Source: CAXRDE01 sp964229355 (lineage in GTDB: Bacteria; Cyanobacteriota; Sericytochromatia; UBA7694). Taken from it: a stretch of DNA of 64,000 nucleotides. The stretch is from positions 248,001 to 312,000 of the forward strand of contig CAXRDE010000024.1 of assembly GCA_964229355.1 (NCBI GenBank). Reading direction: 5' to 3'. This document shows positions 51,872 through 59,864 of this stretch, piece after piece. The position numbers were made by a program, and so were the translations under genes. The stretch's first letter is position 1. Every line of letters begins with the position of its first letter. Below the pieces are notes generated by a model, which worked only from the letters and a program-made list of their open reading frames with translations, was not told the DNA's origin and searched no databases.

Positions 51872-52843
51872 GTGAAAAAACGACCTCAGTTTTTAAATGT
51901 GGATTTTGACATTTTTTCACAGGTTCCGCTCAGGCATTTAAAAGCTCACTTTGAGCATGTGGGTCTCTCTATTTTGTACGCGGGAGAGAATCATCACGCT
52001 GCAGCCCATGAATTTGGAGATGCACCCTATCTCCTTTCAGCTGAGGTGAATACTTCGGTGCTCTGTCTGTCGATTCTGGAAGATTTTGTCGCGGTCATTG
52101 CCGGGTTAAGTGAAGCGGCCAAAAAGGATTGGGACCGTAAGCTGGGTCTGGTTTTGGATTTGGGATTTAATATTCCTGAAGAGGCAAGAACGCTTTCTGT
52201 TGATGTATCTCAAGATATTTTAGCGTTGGCTCAGCACTTGAATGCTTCCCTGCGTGTGACCACCTATCTTGTCACTGAATCTGAATGGGATGAGGCTCAT
52301 GGGCAGCAGCAGTTTATAAAACAAAGTGAACTGGATTCAGAACGGTGGGAGCTTAACACCCACCGCAAATACCTCAGGCTCTTGCAATTGCCTCAAGCAC
52401 AAAGCGATGCCCTCTGGCAAACGGAAAGGCCTTATCGTGCGCTGAGTATTCACGACCATGTGTTAAGCCACGAAGAATGTCTGGCGCATTTTATGTTTTA
52501 TGGCGCTATTGAAACCGATGCACAACGGCTGGAATACGAGACTTTTGAAAAAAGTATGGGCTTACTCTTTCAACGTTTGTTTGAAACCACACCCATACTG
52601 ATGGCGTCTCTGGATGAGGCCAGCACCGCTTGTCAGCGCATAGAAAGTCTTGAGGCCCTCTTGCAATCTGTGGTTCATGAATTGCGCACCGAAGCTCAGG
52701 AGCATTGCTTTCTTTTGCCTGAATACCGGACGGTGATTGAGCCCGGCTTTGATTTAACCTGGTTCCTTCGCCTTTATGAACCCATTAACACATCGGTGAT
52801 TCAGTTGGCGCAACAGGTGGGTGTTCACGTGATAGAGGTGTAA
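51872..52843 (+). CDS. Protein of unknown function
   Basis: 323 residues, GTG start. No signal peptide or membrane helix. The start PQFLNVDFDIFSQVPLRHLKAHF and the following alpha/beta region are reminiscent of a hypothetical family with D-x-D-I-x-S-x-x-P-L, but I can assign no function. 43 bases separate it from the next gene on the same strand. Confidence 0.55.
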   Translation: MKKRPQFLNVDFDIFSQVPLRHLKAHFEHVGLSILYAGENHHAAAHEFGDAPYLLSAEVNTSVLCLSILEDFVAVIAGLSEAAKKDWDRKLGLVLDLGFNIPEEARTLSVDVSQDILALAQHLNASLRVTTYLVTESEWDEAHGQQQFIKQSELDSERWELNTHRKYLRLLQLPQAQSDALWQTERPYRALSIHDHVLSHEECLAHFMFYGAIETDAQRLEYETFEKSMGLLFQRLFETTPILMASLDEASTACQRIESLEALLQSVVHELRTEAQEHCFLLPEYRTVIEPGFDLTWFLRLYEPINTSVIQLAQQVGVHVIEV

Positions 52844-52886
52844 TAATAGGGGAAGTCACCGTTGTGTATTTGATTGGAGGTTGAAC

Positions 52887-54071
52887 ATGAAGGGCAGAAT
52901 TGTATTTAACGGCAATATTCAGCTGGAACAGGATTTTATTCTCAGCTTTCGTGAGGCCTTGCTGGCTTCGCATCACCAGGACCCGGCGGTGCGTCATAGC
53001 CGCAAAACCCTGCTGATTACGGCGGCGTGGCAAAAACGTGAGCACGATGAACAGCATATTCGCGATGCGCTGCACGGCATTGGGTTAGAGCACGTGGAAA
53101 ACCTCTCGCTGTACCATGCCTTTAATGAACTGCGGGGAGCTGACCCTGATTTGTATCAGGTGTACCACACCAAACAGAAGGTCGTGCAACAGGTTAAGCT
53201 TTTTTACCGTGAGAAGAATTCAGGCCTGATTCGCATTTTGCAGAACCAGCTGCAATTGCTGCGCGACACCTTTCCCAATATTTCGCTGGCTCAGGTGCTG
53301 GCTTATGATGTGGAGTCGGGACAAAAGGCCCTGAGCGATTACAACCCGTGGCAATTGCTCTACCACTACGCCTGTCAGGATATTCAGGCCAGCATTGCCA
53401 AGCTGCGTGAACACGATGAGCACATGCTACAGGTGTGCCATGAAATTGACGATACCTTTTTTGAAAGCAGCGGGGTCTTGCAGCACCCCCTTTATCATCA
53501 GATACGGGCCCAGCTGGCCGAACGCTTGCTCAGCGCCAACTCCATTTTTATCTTTGGTGGGCATATTGCGGTGCTGTTTAACCGCCTGAACTTCTTTCAG
53601 CTCAAAGATGTGTTTGTGGAAGCCCTGGAGCGGGGCACCAATTTTTACACGGTGTCAGCGGGCTCCATGAGCCTGTGCGATTATCTGGTGGTCTTTGACG
53701 ACAGCTCTAACGAGTGGACTCGCTCCTCGCGCATGTATGACTTTGAGCTCTTTGACAAAGGCTTTGGTCTGGTGACCAAGATTCAGCTCTTTCCCCATTG
53801 CAAAGACTACATCGCCATGGAAGACCCCGACACCGTGGCCTACACAGCGGCCCGCTTTAACCGCAGCCTGTGCGTGGGGTTAGACCAGCGTTCTTTCTTG
53901 CAGCTGGAAACCTACCGCCATGAGGGCCGGGAATACGAGCGTTTTGCCTCAGTGGGCGCCCGCGAAGGTCTCTATTTGTTCCATGCCAATGGCGAAGTCG
54001 AAATCAAGCACACGGGCGAAGAACTGCTATTGCCAGGTACCCTGGCCTGGGAGCGGCAGCATGGCAGCTGA
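52887..54071 (+). CDS. Peptidase S51/glutamine-amidotransferase-like protein
   Basis: 394 residues; ATG 52887 lies 6 bases after GGAGG, better than the TTG at 52881. Around residues 210-265 the sequence IFIFGGHIAVLFNRL...TVSAGSMSLCDYLVVF matches the class I amidotransferase-like fold of peptidase E and cyanophycinase: an F-G-G-x turn and a nucleophile elbow with Ser in S-A-G-S. The first 200 residues are helical and unlike the classical family. A hydrolase of unknown substrate; the serine and its context are the only catalytic evidence. Confidence 0.65.
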   Translation: MKGRIVFNGNIQLEQDFILSFREALLASHHQDPAVRHSRKTLLITAAWQKREHDEQHIRDALHGIGLEHVENLSLYHAFNELRGADPDLYQVYHTKQKVVQQVKLFYREKNSGLIRILQNQLQLLRDTFPNISLAQVLAYDVESGQKALSDYNPWQLLYHYACQDIQASIAKLREHDEHMLQVCHEIDDTFFESSGVLQHPLYHQIRAQLAERLLSANSIFIFGGHIAVLFNRLNFFQLKDVFVEALERGTNFYTVSAGSMSLCDYLVVFDDSSNEWTRSSRMYDFELFDKGFGLVTKIQLFPHCKDYIAMEDPDTVAYTAARFNRSLCVGLDQRSFLQLETYRHEGREYERFASVGAREGLYLFHANGEVEIKHTGEELLLPGTLAWERQHGS

Positions 54072-54606
54072 TGAGTTAACCACCCCGCGCCTGCGTTTGC
54101 GCCAGTGGTGCGCCGCCGATGCAGAGCCTTTTGCGGCTCTAAACGCAGACCCCGAAGTCATGCGTTATTTTCCGGCGCTCTTAAGTCGTGCTGAAAGCGA
54201 TGCCATGCTGGAACGCTGCCAGCAGATGATTCAGGATCTGGGACATGGCTTTTGGGCCCTTGAACGTCTGGAAGATCAGGCTTTTTTAGGCTTTGTGGGC
54301 TTAAAGCCCGCCCCTGACAGCCTGGATTTTGCGCCCGTGTTGGAGATCGGTTGGCGGCTGTCGCGTCAGGCCTGGGGCAAAGGTTACGCTACCGAAGCCG
54401 CTCAGGCAGCCCTGCGCTTTGCCTTTGAAACCCTTCAACACAACGAAGTGGTGTCCTTTACCGCCGTCAATAACCAGCGTTCCTGGGCCGTGATGGAGCG
54501 ATTGGGCATGACGCGTTCAGGCACCTTTGAGCACCCTGTATTGCCAGAAGGCCATGCCCTGAGAACCCATGTGTTGTACCGAATGAAAAGCCCTGTCAAG
54601 TGTTAA
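54061..54606 (+). CDS. RimJ/RimL-type GNAT acetyltransferase
   Basis: 181 residues from ATG 54061, overlapping the preceding gene by 11 bases. LTTPRLRLRQW at the start, then IGWRLSRQAWGKGYATEAAQAALRFAF (acetyl-CoA loop) and NQRSWAVMERLGM are the typical RimJ/L pattern. It acetylates an amine or protein N-terminus; target unknown. Confidence 0.9.
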   Translation: MAADELTTPRLRLRQWCAADAEPFAALNADPEVMRYFPALLSRAESDAMLERCQQMIQDLGHGFWALERLEDQAFLGFVGLKPAPDSLDFAPVLEIGWRLSRQAWGKGYATEAAQAALRFAFETLQHNEVVSFTAVNNQRSWAVMERLGMTRSGTFEHPVLPEGHALRTHVLYRMKSPVKC

Positions 54607-54623
54607 GTTAGCACTAACACACC

Positions 54624-55592
54624 ATGAAAGCAGAATTCGATTTGACTACAACTCCTCCGATCAACACCCCCATTATTATTGGCTGCAATGTCTTTGGCTG
54701 GACCCTCGACAAAGCCGCTTCCTTTGAGGTGCTAGATGCCCTGTTTGAAACGGGCTTTCGCACCCTGGATACTGCCAACATTTACTCGGCCTGGGTCGAT
54801 GGCAATACGGGCGGCGAGTCGGAAACCATCATTGGCGAATGGATGAAAAGCCGCAATAACCGCGATCAGATGACGCTGATTACCAAGGTTGGCATGGAAG
54901 TGCACGGCGAACAGGGCCTTGCAAAAGATTACATCTTGCGGGCCAACGAAGCCTCTTTAAAGCGCTTACAAACGGAATACGTCGACGTGTATTTGTCGCA
55001 CCAGGAAGACCCCGAGACCCCCATTGAAGAGACCCTGGAGGCCTACCAGATCCTGTTAGACCAGCACAAGGTCAAAACCATCGGGGCTTCAAATTATTGT
55101 TTTGAGGGCTTAAAGGCCAGTATTGAAAAAGCCCAGCACAGCGGCCTGCCCCTGTACCAGATTTACCAACCCGGTTATAACCTGTATGACCGTGAAGATT
55201 TCGAGACCCAGTACCAGGATTTCTGTCAAACCCACCATATTGCGGTGATCCCTTACTGGGCATTGGCCAGTGGCTTTTTGACCGGCAAATACCGCAAAGC
55301 CAGCGATGCTGGCCTGAGTCAGCGGGGGGATGGCGTGGTGAATAAGTACCTGAACGCGCGGGGCGAGCGCATTCTCAACGCTTTAGATGACATTTCAGCC
55401 AGCACCGGTGCTTCACAGGCTGCGATTGCACTGGCCTGGCTCATGGCCCAGCCCACCATCGCGGCCCCTATTGCCAGTGTCACCAAAGCCTCGCATATTG
55501 AAGCCCTCAGCACTGCGGCAGCCCTCAAGCTAAGCACCGAGCACTTAGACACCCTGAATCAAGCCAGTGCCCCGTTGGCCGTGCCCCAGTAG
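54624..55592 (+). CDS. Aldo/keto reductase
   Basis: 322 residues. Catalytic Asp-Tyr region FRTLDTANIYSAW, Lys in TLITKVG, His in YLSHQEDPETPIEETL, and the NADPH-site strand ASVTKASHIEAL. Monomeric TIM-barrel oxidoreductase using NADPH on aldehydes or ketones (YajO/Tas-like branch). A GTTAG-CA-CTAAC inverted repeat lies just before it at 54606-54617. Confidence 0.93.
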   Translation: MKAEFDLTTTPPINTPIIIGCNVFGWTLDKAASFEVLDALFETGFRTLDTANIYSAWVDGNTGGESETIIGEWMKSRNNRDQMTLITKVGMEVHGEQGLAKDYILRANEASLKRLQTEYVDVYLSHQEDPETPIEETLEAYQILLDQHKVKTIGASNYCFEGLKASIEKAQHSGLPLYQIYQPGYNLYDREDFETQYQDFCQTHHIAVIPYWALASGFLTGKYRKASDAGLSQRGDGVVNKYLNARGERILNALDDISASTGASQAAIALAWLMAQPTIAAPIASVTKASHIEALSTAAALKLSTEHLDTLNQASAPLAVPQ

Positions 55593-55656
55593 GTTGCAGT
55601 AGGTTCCAGTAGGCTAAGGTTTTCTGTTTAGAAACAACGCATCATGGGAATAGATC

Positions 55657-56178
55657 ATGATGCCGTTGTTTTATCCAAAAGCTCTCACTTCGATGCTGCT
55701 CGGTCTCGTGCTCGCCATTGCCTTTTGGCCAGAGCCCACCTGGGCCTGCACTTGCAGAACCAGAACCGCTTCTGTTCAAGCCAATATGCACACCTTACAA
55801 ACCGCCGTGGAAACCTATGCCGTCAAACACCGTGGCAATTATCCAAAATCTCTTGCGGTGCTTTATAAGGAGGCCACAGCCCAGGACTACTGGAAAGACT
55901 TCGCAAACCCTTATACCTATGCTGCTGAGCGCAGCCTTTTTATGGCTGATATGCCCCAATGGAAACAGCTCACCGCCCAAAGAACTTCACAGTATGTCTT
56001 TGGATTGCGCGTGCGCTCCTTGCCGCAGGGTGAAAAGCCAACCCCGGCTGAGCGTGTATATGCAGGGGTTGTACTTTACGCTTATGCAGCACCGAACGGT
56101 TACCGGATTTATGGGCTGGATGGTCAAGGCCAACTGCTCAGAGACCGTGGAGAAACCTTTTTTCTGAGCCATGACTAA
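55657..56178 (+). CDS. Exported pseudopilin-like protein
   Basis: 173 residues. Signal sequence about 1-31 (ending WA before CTCRTR). The segment ANMHTLQTAVETYAVKHRGNYP matches the helix-to-loop transition of type IV pilins and type II pseudopilins, although the prepilin-peptidase site is not evident. The end (GYRIYGLDGQGQLL) is also G-pilin-like. Probably a minor exported protein; couples to the next gene by an 8-base overlap. Confidence 0.55.
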   Translation: MMPLFYPKALTSMLLGLVLAIAFWPEPTWACTCRTRTASVQANMHTLQTAVETYAVKHRGNYPKSLAVLYKEATAQDYWKDFANPYTYAAERSLFMADMPQWKQLTAQRTSQYVFGLRVRSLPQGEKPTPAERVYAGVVLYAYAAPNGYRIYGLDGQGQLLRDRGETFFLSHD

Positions 56179-56857
56179 ACATCCGGTTCACTGTTTTTCG
56201 TTAGGGGGCTACTGGCTCAGCATCGGCCTCTTTAATGGGGGGCTATTGCTCGGAGCCTTTGGGCTGTATTTGTACTGGGGACTTCGCTTTGCACAAGAGC
56301 GTGTGATGATGTGCGGTTGTGGACCCTACTCCAGTTTTTTGTTGCTCAAAGAAGTGTTTCCGGCAGATATGCCGTTATCTTATCTTTTGAATTGGCTGGC
56401 TGTTTTTGCCACTGGTGTGGTCATTGAGTTTTTGATTTTGTTCTGCTTCCACCCCAAAACAAAACGCGCGCTTCTGCTTCCGGTCCTGGCCTTTGTGCAT
56501 AATCTACCGGGGGTGTTGATGCTACTGACGTTGATGTCGCAACCCGATTACCTGGCTACCTATTTCACTGCCACAATCTTTGCACTGCCTTTGGTCGGGA
56601 TTTACACTCCGTTTTTGCGCTTTCACCCCACCGACCCCAGGGGTGCTCGGGCCACCCAAAGTAAACTCCTGGATCTGCTCACTTACTTTGGACTGGCATA
56701 TATTCTATTGATGTTCATGTTGTCGGAGCAGTTTCTAATGCTTCCGCTTTTCTTTCTTGTCGACCCGCTTTTTCTATTGACCCCTTTTTATTTTTTTATT
56801 CTTCTGTTTAGGGTGCGCAGACAGGCCTGGAAAAAGTCAGGCCGGGCATCGCTTTAG
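56171..56857 (+). CDS. Polytopic membrane protein, unknown
   Basis: 228 residues with about six hydrophobic segments and few charged loops; no family motif recognised. Overlaps the pseudopilin-like gene by 8 bases. Convergent with the integrase pseudogene, 17 bases away. Confidence 0.6.
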   Translation: MTKHPVHCFSLGGYWLSIGLFNGGLLLGAFGLYLYWGLRFAQERVMMCGCGPYSSFLLLKEVFPADMPLSYLLNWLAVFATGVVIEFLILFCFHPKTKRALLLPVLAFVHNLPGVLMLLTLMSQPDYLATYFTATIFALPLVGIYTPFLRFHPTDPRGARATQSKLLDLLTYFGLAYILLMFMLSEQFLMLPLFFLVDPLFLLTPFYFFILLFRVRRQAWKKSGRASL

Positions 56858-56874
56858 GATTTGACGGGTTTAGA

Positions 56875-58304
56875 TTAAGCAGCTAAAGCATCCAGGGGAC
56901 TGAGCACAGGCTTTTGCTCACTGTGAGGGCGCGTGTGCAGATAAATCATGGTGGTGCGAATATCGCTGTGGCCTAGCAGTTTTTGAATGGTTTGTAAGTC
57001 GTAGCCCGCCTGAAGCAGGTGACTGGCAAAGGCGTGGCGAAAGGTATGGGGACTCACCCGCTTAAGCATGCCCAATTGGGCGATGGCTTGCTTTAGCACC
57101 TTTTGTACATGGCTCCCGTGCAGGTGATAGCGTTGCCAGGTTTTGTGCTCGGGCATATGGGTTAACTGAATGGCCGGAAATAGCCATTGCCAGTAAAAGC
57201 TTTTGGCTGCGCCGGGGTGTTTGCGATCAATACCGTTGGGCAAAAACACGCCCGCATAGTCCTCTGTTTTCAGATCTTTTTGGTGCAGCCGCTGTAAGAC
57301 CTTGAGGTGGTGTTTCAACGGCTGACGCAAGCTACGCGGCAGCGGCACCACACGATCTTTGTCGCCCTTACCCCGCCTGATGTACAGCAAATTATTGTCA
57401 AAATCGAGGTCTTGCAAGCGAATGCTCAGGACTTCTTTGAGACGTAAACCACAGCCATACAGCATTTGCACCACCAGACGGTAATTTTGTAAGTCATCGT
57501 GGGGCAAGATCTCAAGAATGGCAGCCACCTCTCTGGCTTCTGGCGGCGCTTGGCCCGTGGAATACCTTTGAGTTCCTGCAAGGGCCTTTTTAGGCCATAT
57601 TGAAAGAAAAATAGCAGGGCATTAAAAGCCTGATTCTGGGTAGAGGCAGCGAGATGTTGGGTGATGGCTAAATAGAAAGGCTTTGACATGGCTTTCGTCT
57701 AAGGCCTGGGGTGGCGTTTGAATCCCCACAAACTTTTGCAAGCGTTGGGCCCAGTACGTGTACAGTTTGAGGGTGCGTTTAGAGTAGTGACGCAACTCGA
57801 TTTCTAAGCGCTGTTCTTCAAAGGCTTTTTGCCAGGCCTGAGCAGTCGAGGGCTTGGCCACTTCACGCTGAACCACGGATTTTTGCCTCGGTGGTGGCGG
57901 CACAGCTTTGGGCAATTGCTTCACATGATGGGGCTGTGGCTGCGGTTGTGAGGCGGTTTTAACCTTGTCATACAGGGCTAAGGCATGGCGTGCCTGCTCA
58001 AACATGAAAGCAGAACCATAGCGTTGTTTGATCTGTTGCAAAAAATCTTCTATGGCCAGAGGGTGTCCCTTTTGCTTTTCTGCAATTAAGAGCTTCTAGC
58101 AGAACCCGTAGGGTGATGCTTAGAAGGCTCTTACTTAGCGCAACTTAGACTTTAGGGTACAGGTTTTGTTAAGCGCTGTAAGTACTGACGAATCCAACGC
58201 AAATAGTGACTGTGGCGATGGCGAGCAGGTACCGCCTGGTTCAGTATCTTTTGCAGGGCTTCTAAAAATTCAGGGCTTAAAGGATCTGAAGATTGGATTT
58301 GCAT
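56875..58304 (-). pseudogene. intI: Long-form integron integrase (IntI-type tyrosine recombinase), disrupted
   Basis: Read from ATG 58304, the N-terminal part (QAVPARHRHSHYLRWIRQYL) stops inside a 96-bp structured repeat (58087-58182). Coding resumes after it (EKQKGHPLAIEDFLQQIKQR) down to about 57655 (HYSKRTLKLYTYWAQRLQKF), shifts frame into HLAASTQNQAFNALLFFFQ, then shifts again near 57530 with apparent loss of about ten residues. The final frame (to 56875) holds the whole catalytic half: Arg in GCGLRLKEVLSI, Lys in GKGDKDR, H-T-F-R-H, L-L-G-H-S-D and Tyr in TTMIYLH. The extra patch GVFLPNGIDRKHP...YWQWLFPA and final SPLDAL are specific to integron integrases. Three independent lesions make it inactive unless they are sequencing errors. 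Confidence 0.88.
58087..58182 (+). repeat. Structured repeat, copy B, inside intI
   Basis: 96 bp. First half folds into TAAGAGC/GCTCTTA, TTCTA/TAGAA, GCA/TGC and ACCC/GGGT with loop GTA, with single bulged T and G only on the 3' arm. Second half folds less well: ACTTAGCGC with GCGCT(GT)AAGT. A GTTAAGC heptamer (GTTRRRY) is at 58169-58174. The same element is at 11995-12134 in opposite orientation. It interrupts the intI reading frame, which continues on both sides. Confidence 0.85.
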
Positions 58305-58361
58305 AAGACCTCGCTTTCATACAAAAGCATACATTTGTATTTTGTTGAGTGTCAAGTTGAG

Positions 58362-58397
58362 GTTTAACAAACGCCGTGTTAAACGCGTCGGTTAAAC
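58362..58397. other. Candidate attI site cluster
   Basis: Upstream of the intI start are GTTTAAC (58362-58368, matches RYYYAAC) and two GTTAAAC (58378-58384 and 58391-58397, match GTTRRRY), each associated with AAACGC/AAACATGCG. Simple integrase sites next to intI are what an attI contains. Short motifs, so the call relies on position. Confidence 0.4.
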
Positions 58398-58579
58398 ATG
58401 CGTTTTTTGCGTGTTATACAGGGGGAGCAGTTTTTAGAGAGAGAGGCTTTGATGATTGATTCATCAGGTTTTGAGGCTTGTTTTGAGGGTAAGGTTGTGG
58501 TTCAATGGTGTGTGATAAACGAGGGGCTTATTAAACACGGCATTTGCGTGTTTAATAGATCTGTTCAAGCACTGGTAGA

Positions 58580-58622
58580 GTCGACTTTCGGTCATTTGTA
58601 ACTCATAAAATTATACTTATTT
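58580..58622 (+). repeat. 43-bp direct repeat 1 (toxin-gene fragment)
   Basis: Matches 62664-62706 at 37 of 43 positions in the same orientation. In frame it would encode VDFRSFVTHKIILI and a stop, a piece of a HigB/RelE-like toxin. Left boundary of the AT-rich block. Confidence 0.8.
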
Positions 58623-59035
58623 AAAAATTATGCCTAAAGGTACTGTCGTTCAGAGATTATACTAATCCGTGAGATTAACAAGATATTAGTCTTTGGCTGC
58701 GTTAGCGACCAAAAGCGACTCAACCAGACCAACCTCTTCCAGGCTACGCCGGAAAGGTTGGCTAGAGGCAATCCGTATGGGGTAGATTACATATTTAAAT
58801 CATGGATTGTGAGTTCGTTCTTAGATACTTCGATAGATCGTTGATACGACGAGGGTTTATATCACTTTGACTCCAAACTTTTATACTGTTAGCGATCTTT
58901 ATCTGAACGGATGACCTATCAATATTGTTTCGATTAGGATGTGCTTGGGTAATAGCTTGGCTCTATAACATATAACTGATATGATTTAAATTACATACTC
59001 AAATTTCGAATAGCCAACTTTTTCTGGACTTTTCG

Positions 59036-59063
59036 TTGTTAAGGGTAAAAGTCAAATTAGAAT
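59036..59063 (+). promoter_or_regulatory. Promoter candidate for the HipA-like gene
   Basis: TTGTTA, 16-bp spacer, TAGAAT; 21 bases before the TTG start at 59085, with AGGAAG between. Confidence 0.45.
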
Positions 59064-59084
59064 AAAAAATCTAGGAAGCAGTCT

Positions 59085-59864
59085 TTGAATCCAATAAGAG
59101 TAGCTCAACTAAAAGAAGTTAAACAAGAAGTTAATTTCCAGCAGATAAATGACGTTTATATTTGTATTGTAGACGCTTTCAAAATCAAGGATGGTGAAAT
59201 AACCTCTGATATTGAAAAGCTAGAAGTCTATTTAAAAAAAACGTTTCAACCCGTGGATATACTTATTGAGTGTATTTGTGCATTGTTAGGAAGAGCTATT
59301 GGTTTGCCAATTCCAGAACCTATAATAGTGATTGATGGAGATAATATTCACTACGCTTCTGTTCAGGTTTCATCAGAAGATGGAGGCCCTGCAATTCCTG
59401 TCAAAATGACAACTAAAAAGAATATAGACGATATAAAGCTGAAATTGAGAGAGTTTTTGCCCACCTACGACTGTATTTTATTTGATGAGTATATAATGAA
59501 TGACGATCGCAGTGAAATGAATGTACTGGTGTGTGGAAAAAACAATTTTGCGTTTATAGATCATGGTCATGCGCTATTTACTGGGCAAGGTTTAGATTTG
59601 TCTATTGCCGAAAACAAGTTGTACAATTATGTTAAACCTGAAACCTTCTCTGTATACACAATGCAATTTACTATACATATTCAAAATGCTGTTAAGAGTT
59701 TTTTGAATAAAATGGGAGAAGATGTAGTCGAAACAGTATTTTCTCTTATAGAGCAATTGCCTTTTGAATCTAGTGACTTACAAAAGTACAAGTCTATGCT
59801 TTTAAAAAGGTGGGGGTTTGTACCAGGTATTTTTCAAGAATTAGAGGAGGCGGATAAAAAATAA
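59085..59864 (+). CDS. HipA-like kinase-fold protein
   Basis: 259 residues from TTG 59085, set by AGGAAG 6 bases upstream. The family pattern is that of short HipA-like kinases: CALLGRAIGLPIPEPIIV (early nucleotide-fold region), LFDEYIMNDDRSEMNVLV (catalytic D-R...N) and NFAFIDHGHALF (metal D-H). HipA proteins are Ser/Thr kinases that act as toxins on tRNA synthetases or other targets; this short branch is uncharacterised. AT-rich codon use differs sharply from the rest of the window. Overlaps the next gene by one base (TAATG). Confidence 0.75.
   Translation: MNPIRVAQLKEVKQEVNFQQINDVYICIVDAFKIKDGEITSDIEKLEVYLKKTFQPVDILIECICALLGRAIGLPIPEPIIVIDGDNIHYASVQVSSEDGGPAIPVKMTTKKNIDDIKLKLREFLPTYDCILFDEYIMNDDRSEMNVLVCGKNNFAFIDHGHALFTGQGLDLSIAENKLYNYVKPETFSVYTMQFTIHIQNAVKSFLNKMGEDVVETVFSLIEQLPFESSDLQKYKSMLLKRWGFVPGIFQELEEADKK

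Larger units (their letters stand above)
58305..59084. other. 780-base non-coding region between intI and the AT-rich genes
   Basis: No convincing gene. It holds the attI-like cluster (58362-58397), a perfect 11-bp inverted repeat TATTAAACACG/CGTGTTTAATA (58529-58557), direct repeat 1 (58580-58622), a bulged hairpin (58725-58763) and, at the right edge, a promoter candidate. A possible 67-codon frame at 58398-58601 has no family features or ribosome site and is not annotated. Confidence 0.6.

Noticed and set aside
57426..57689. Separate 87-codon frame
   Set aside because: Contains the integrase stretch around STQNQAFNALLF and then runs out of frame; belongs to the same pseudogene.
57622..58041. 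Separate 139-codon gene with a TTG start upstream of the recombinase
   Set aside because: Its sequence is the middle part of the long-form integrase; it ends where a frameshift occurs and its start lies beside the inserted repeat, so it is part of the pseudogene.
58398..58601. 67-codon open frame next to the attI candidate
   Set aside because: No ribosome site, no recognisable sequence, and it overlaps an inverted repeat and the direct repeat; likely chance.
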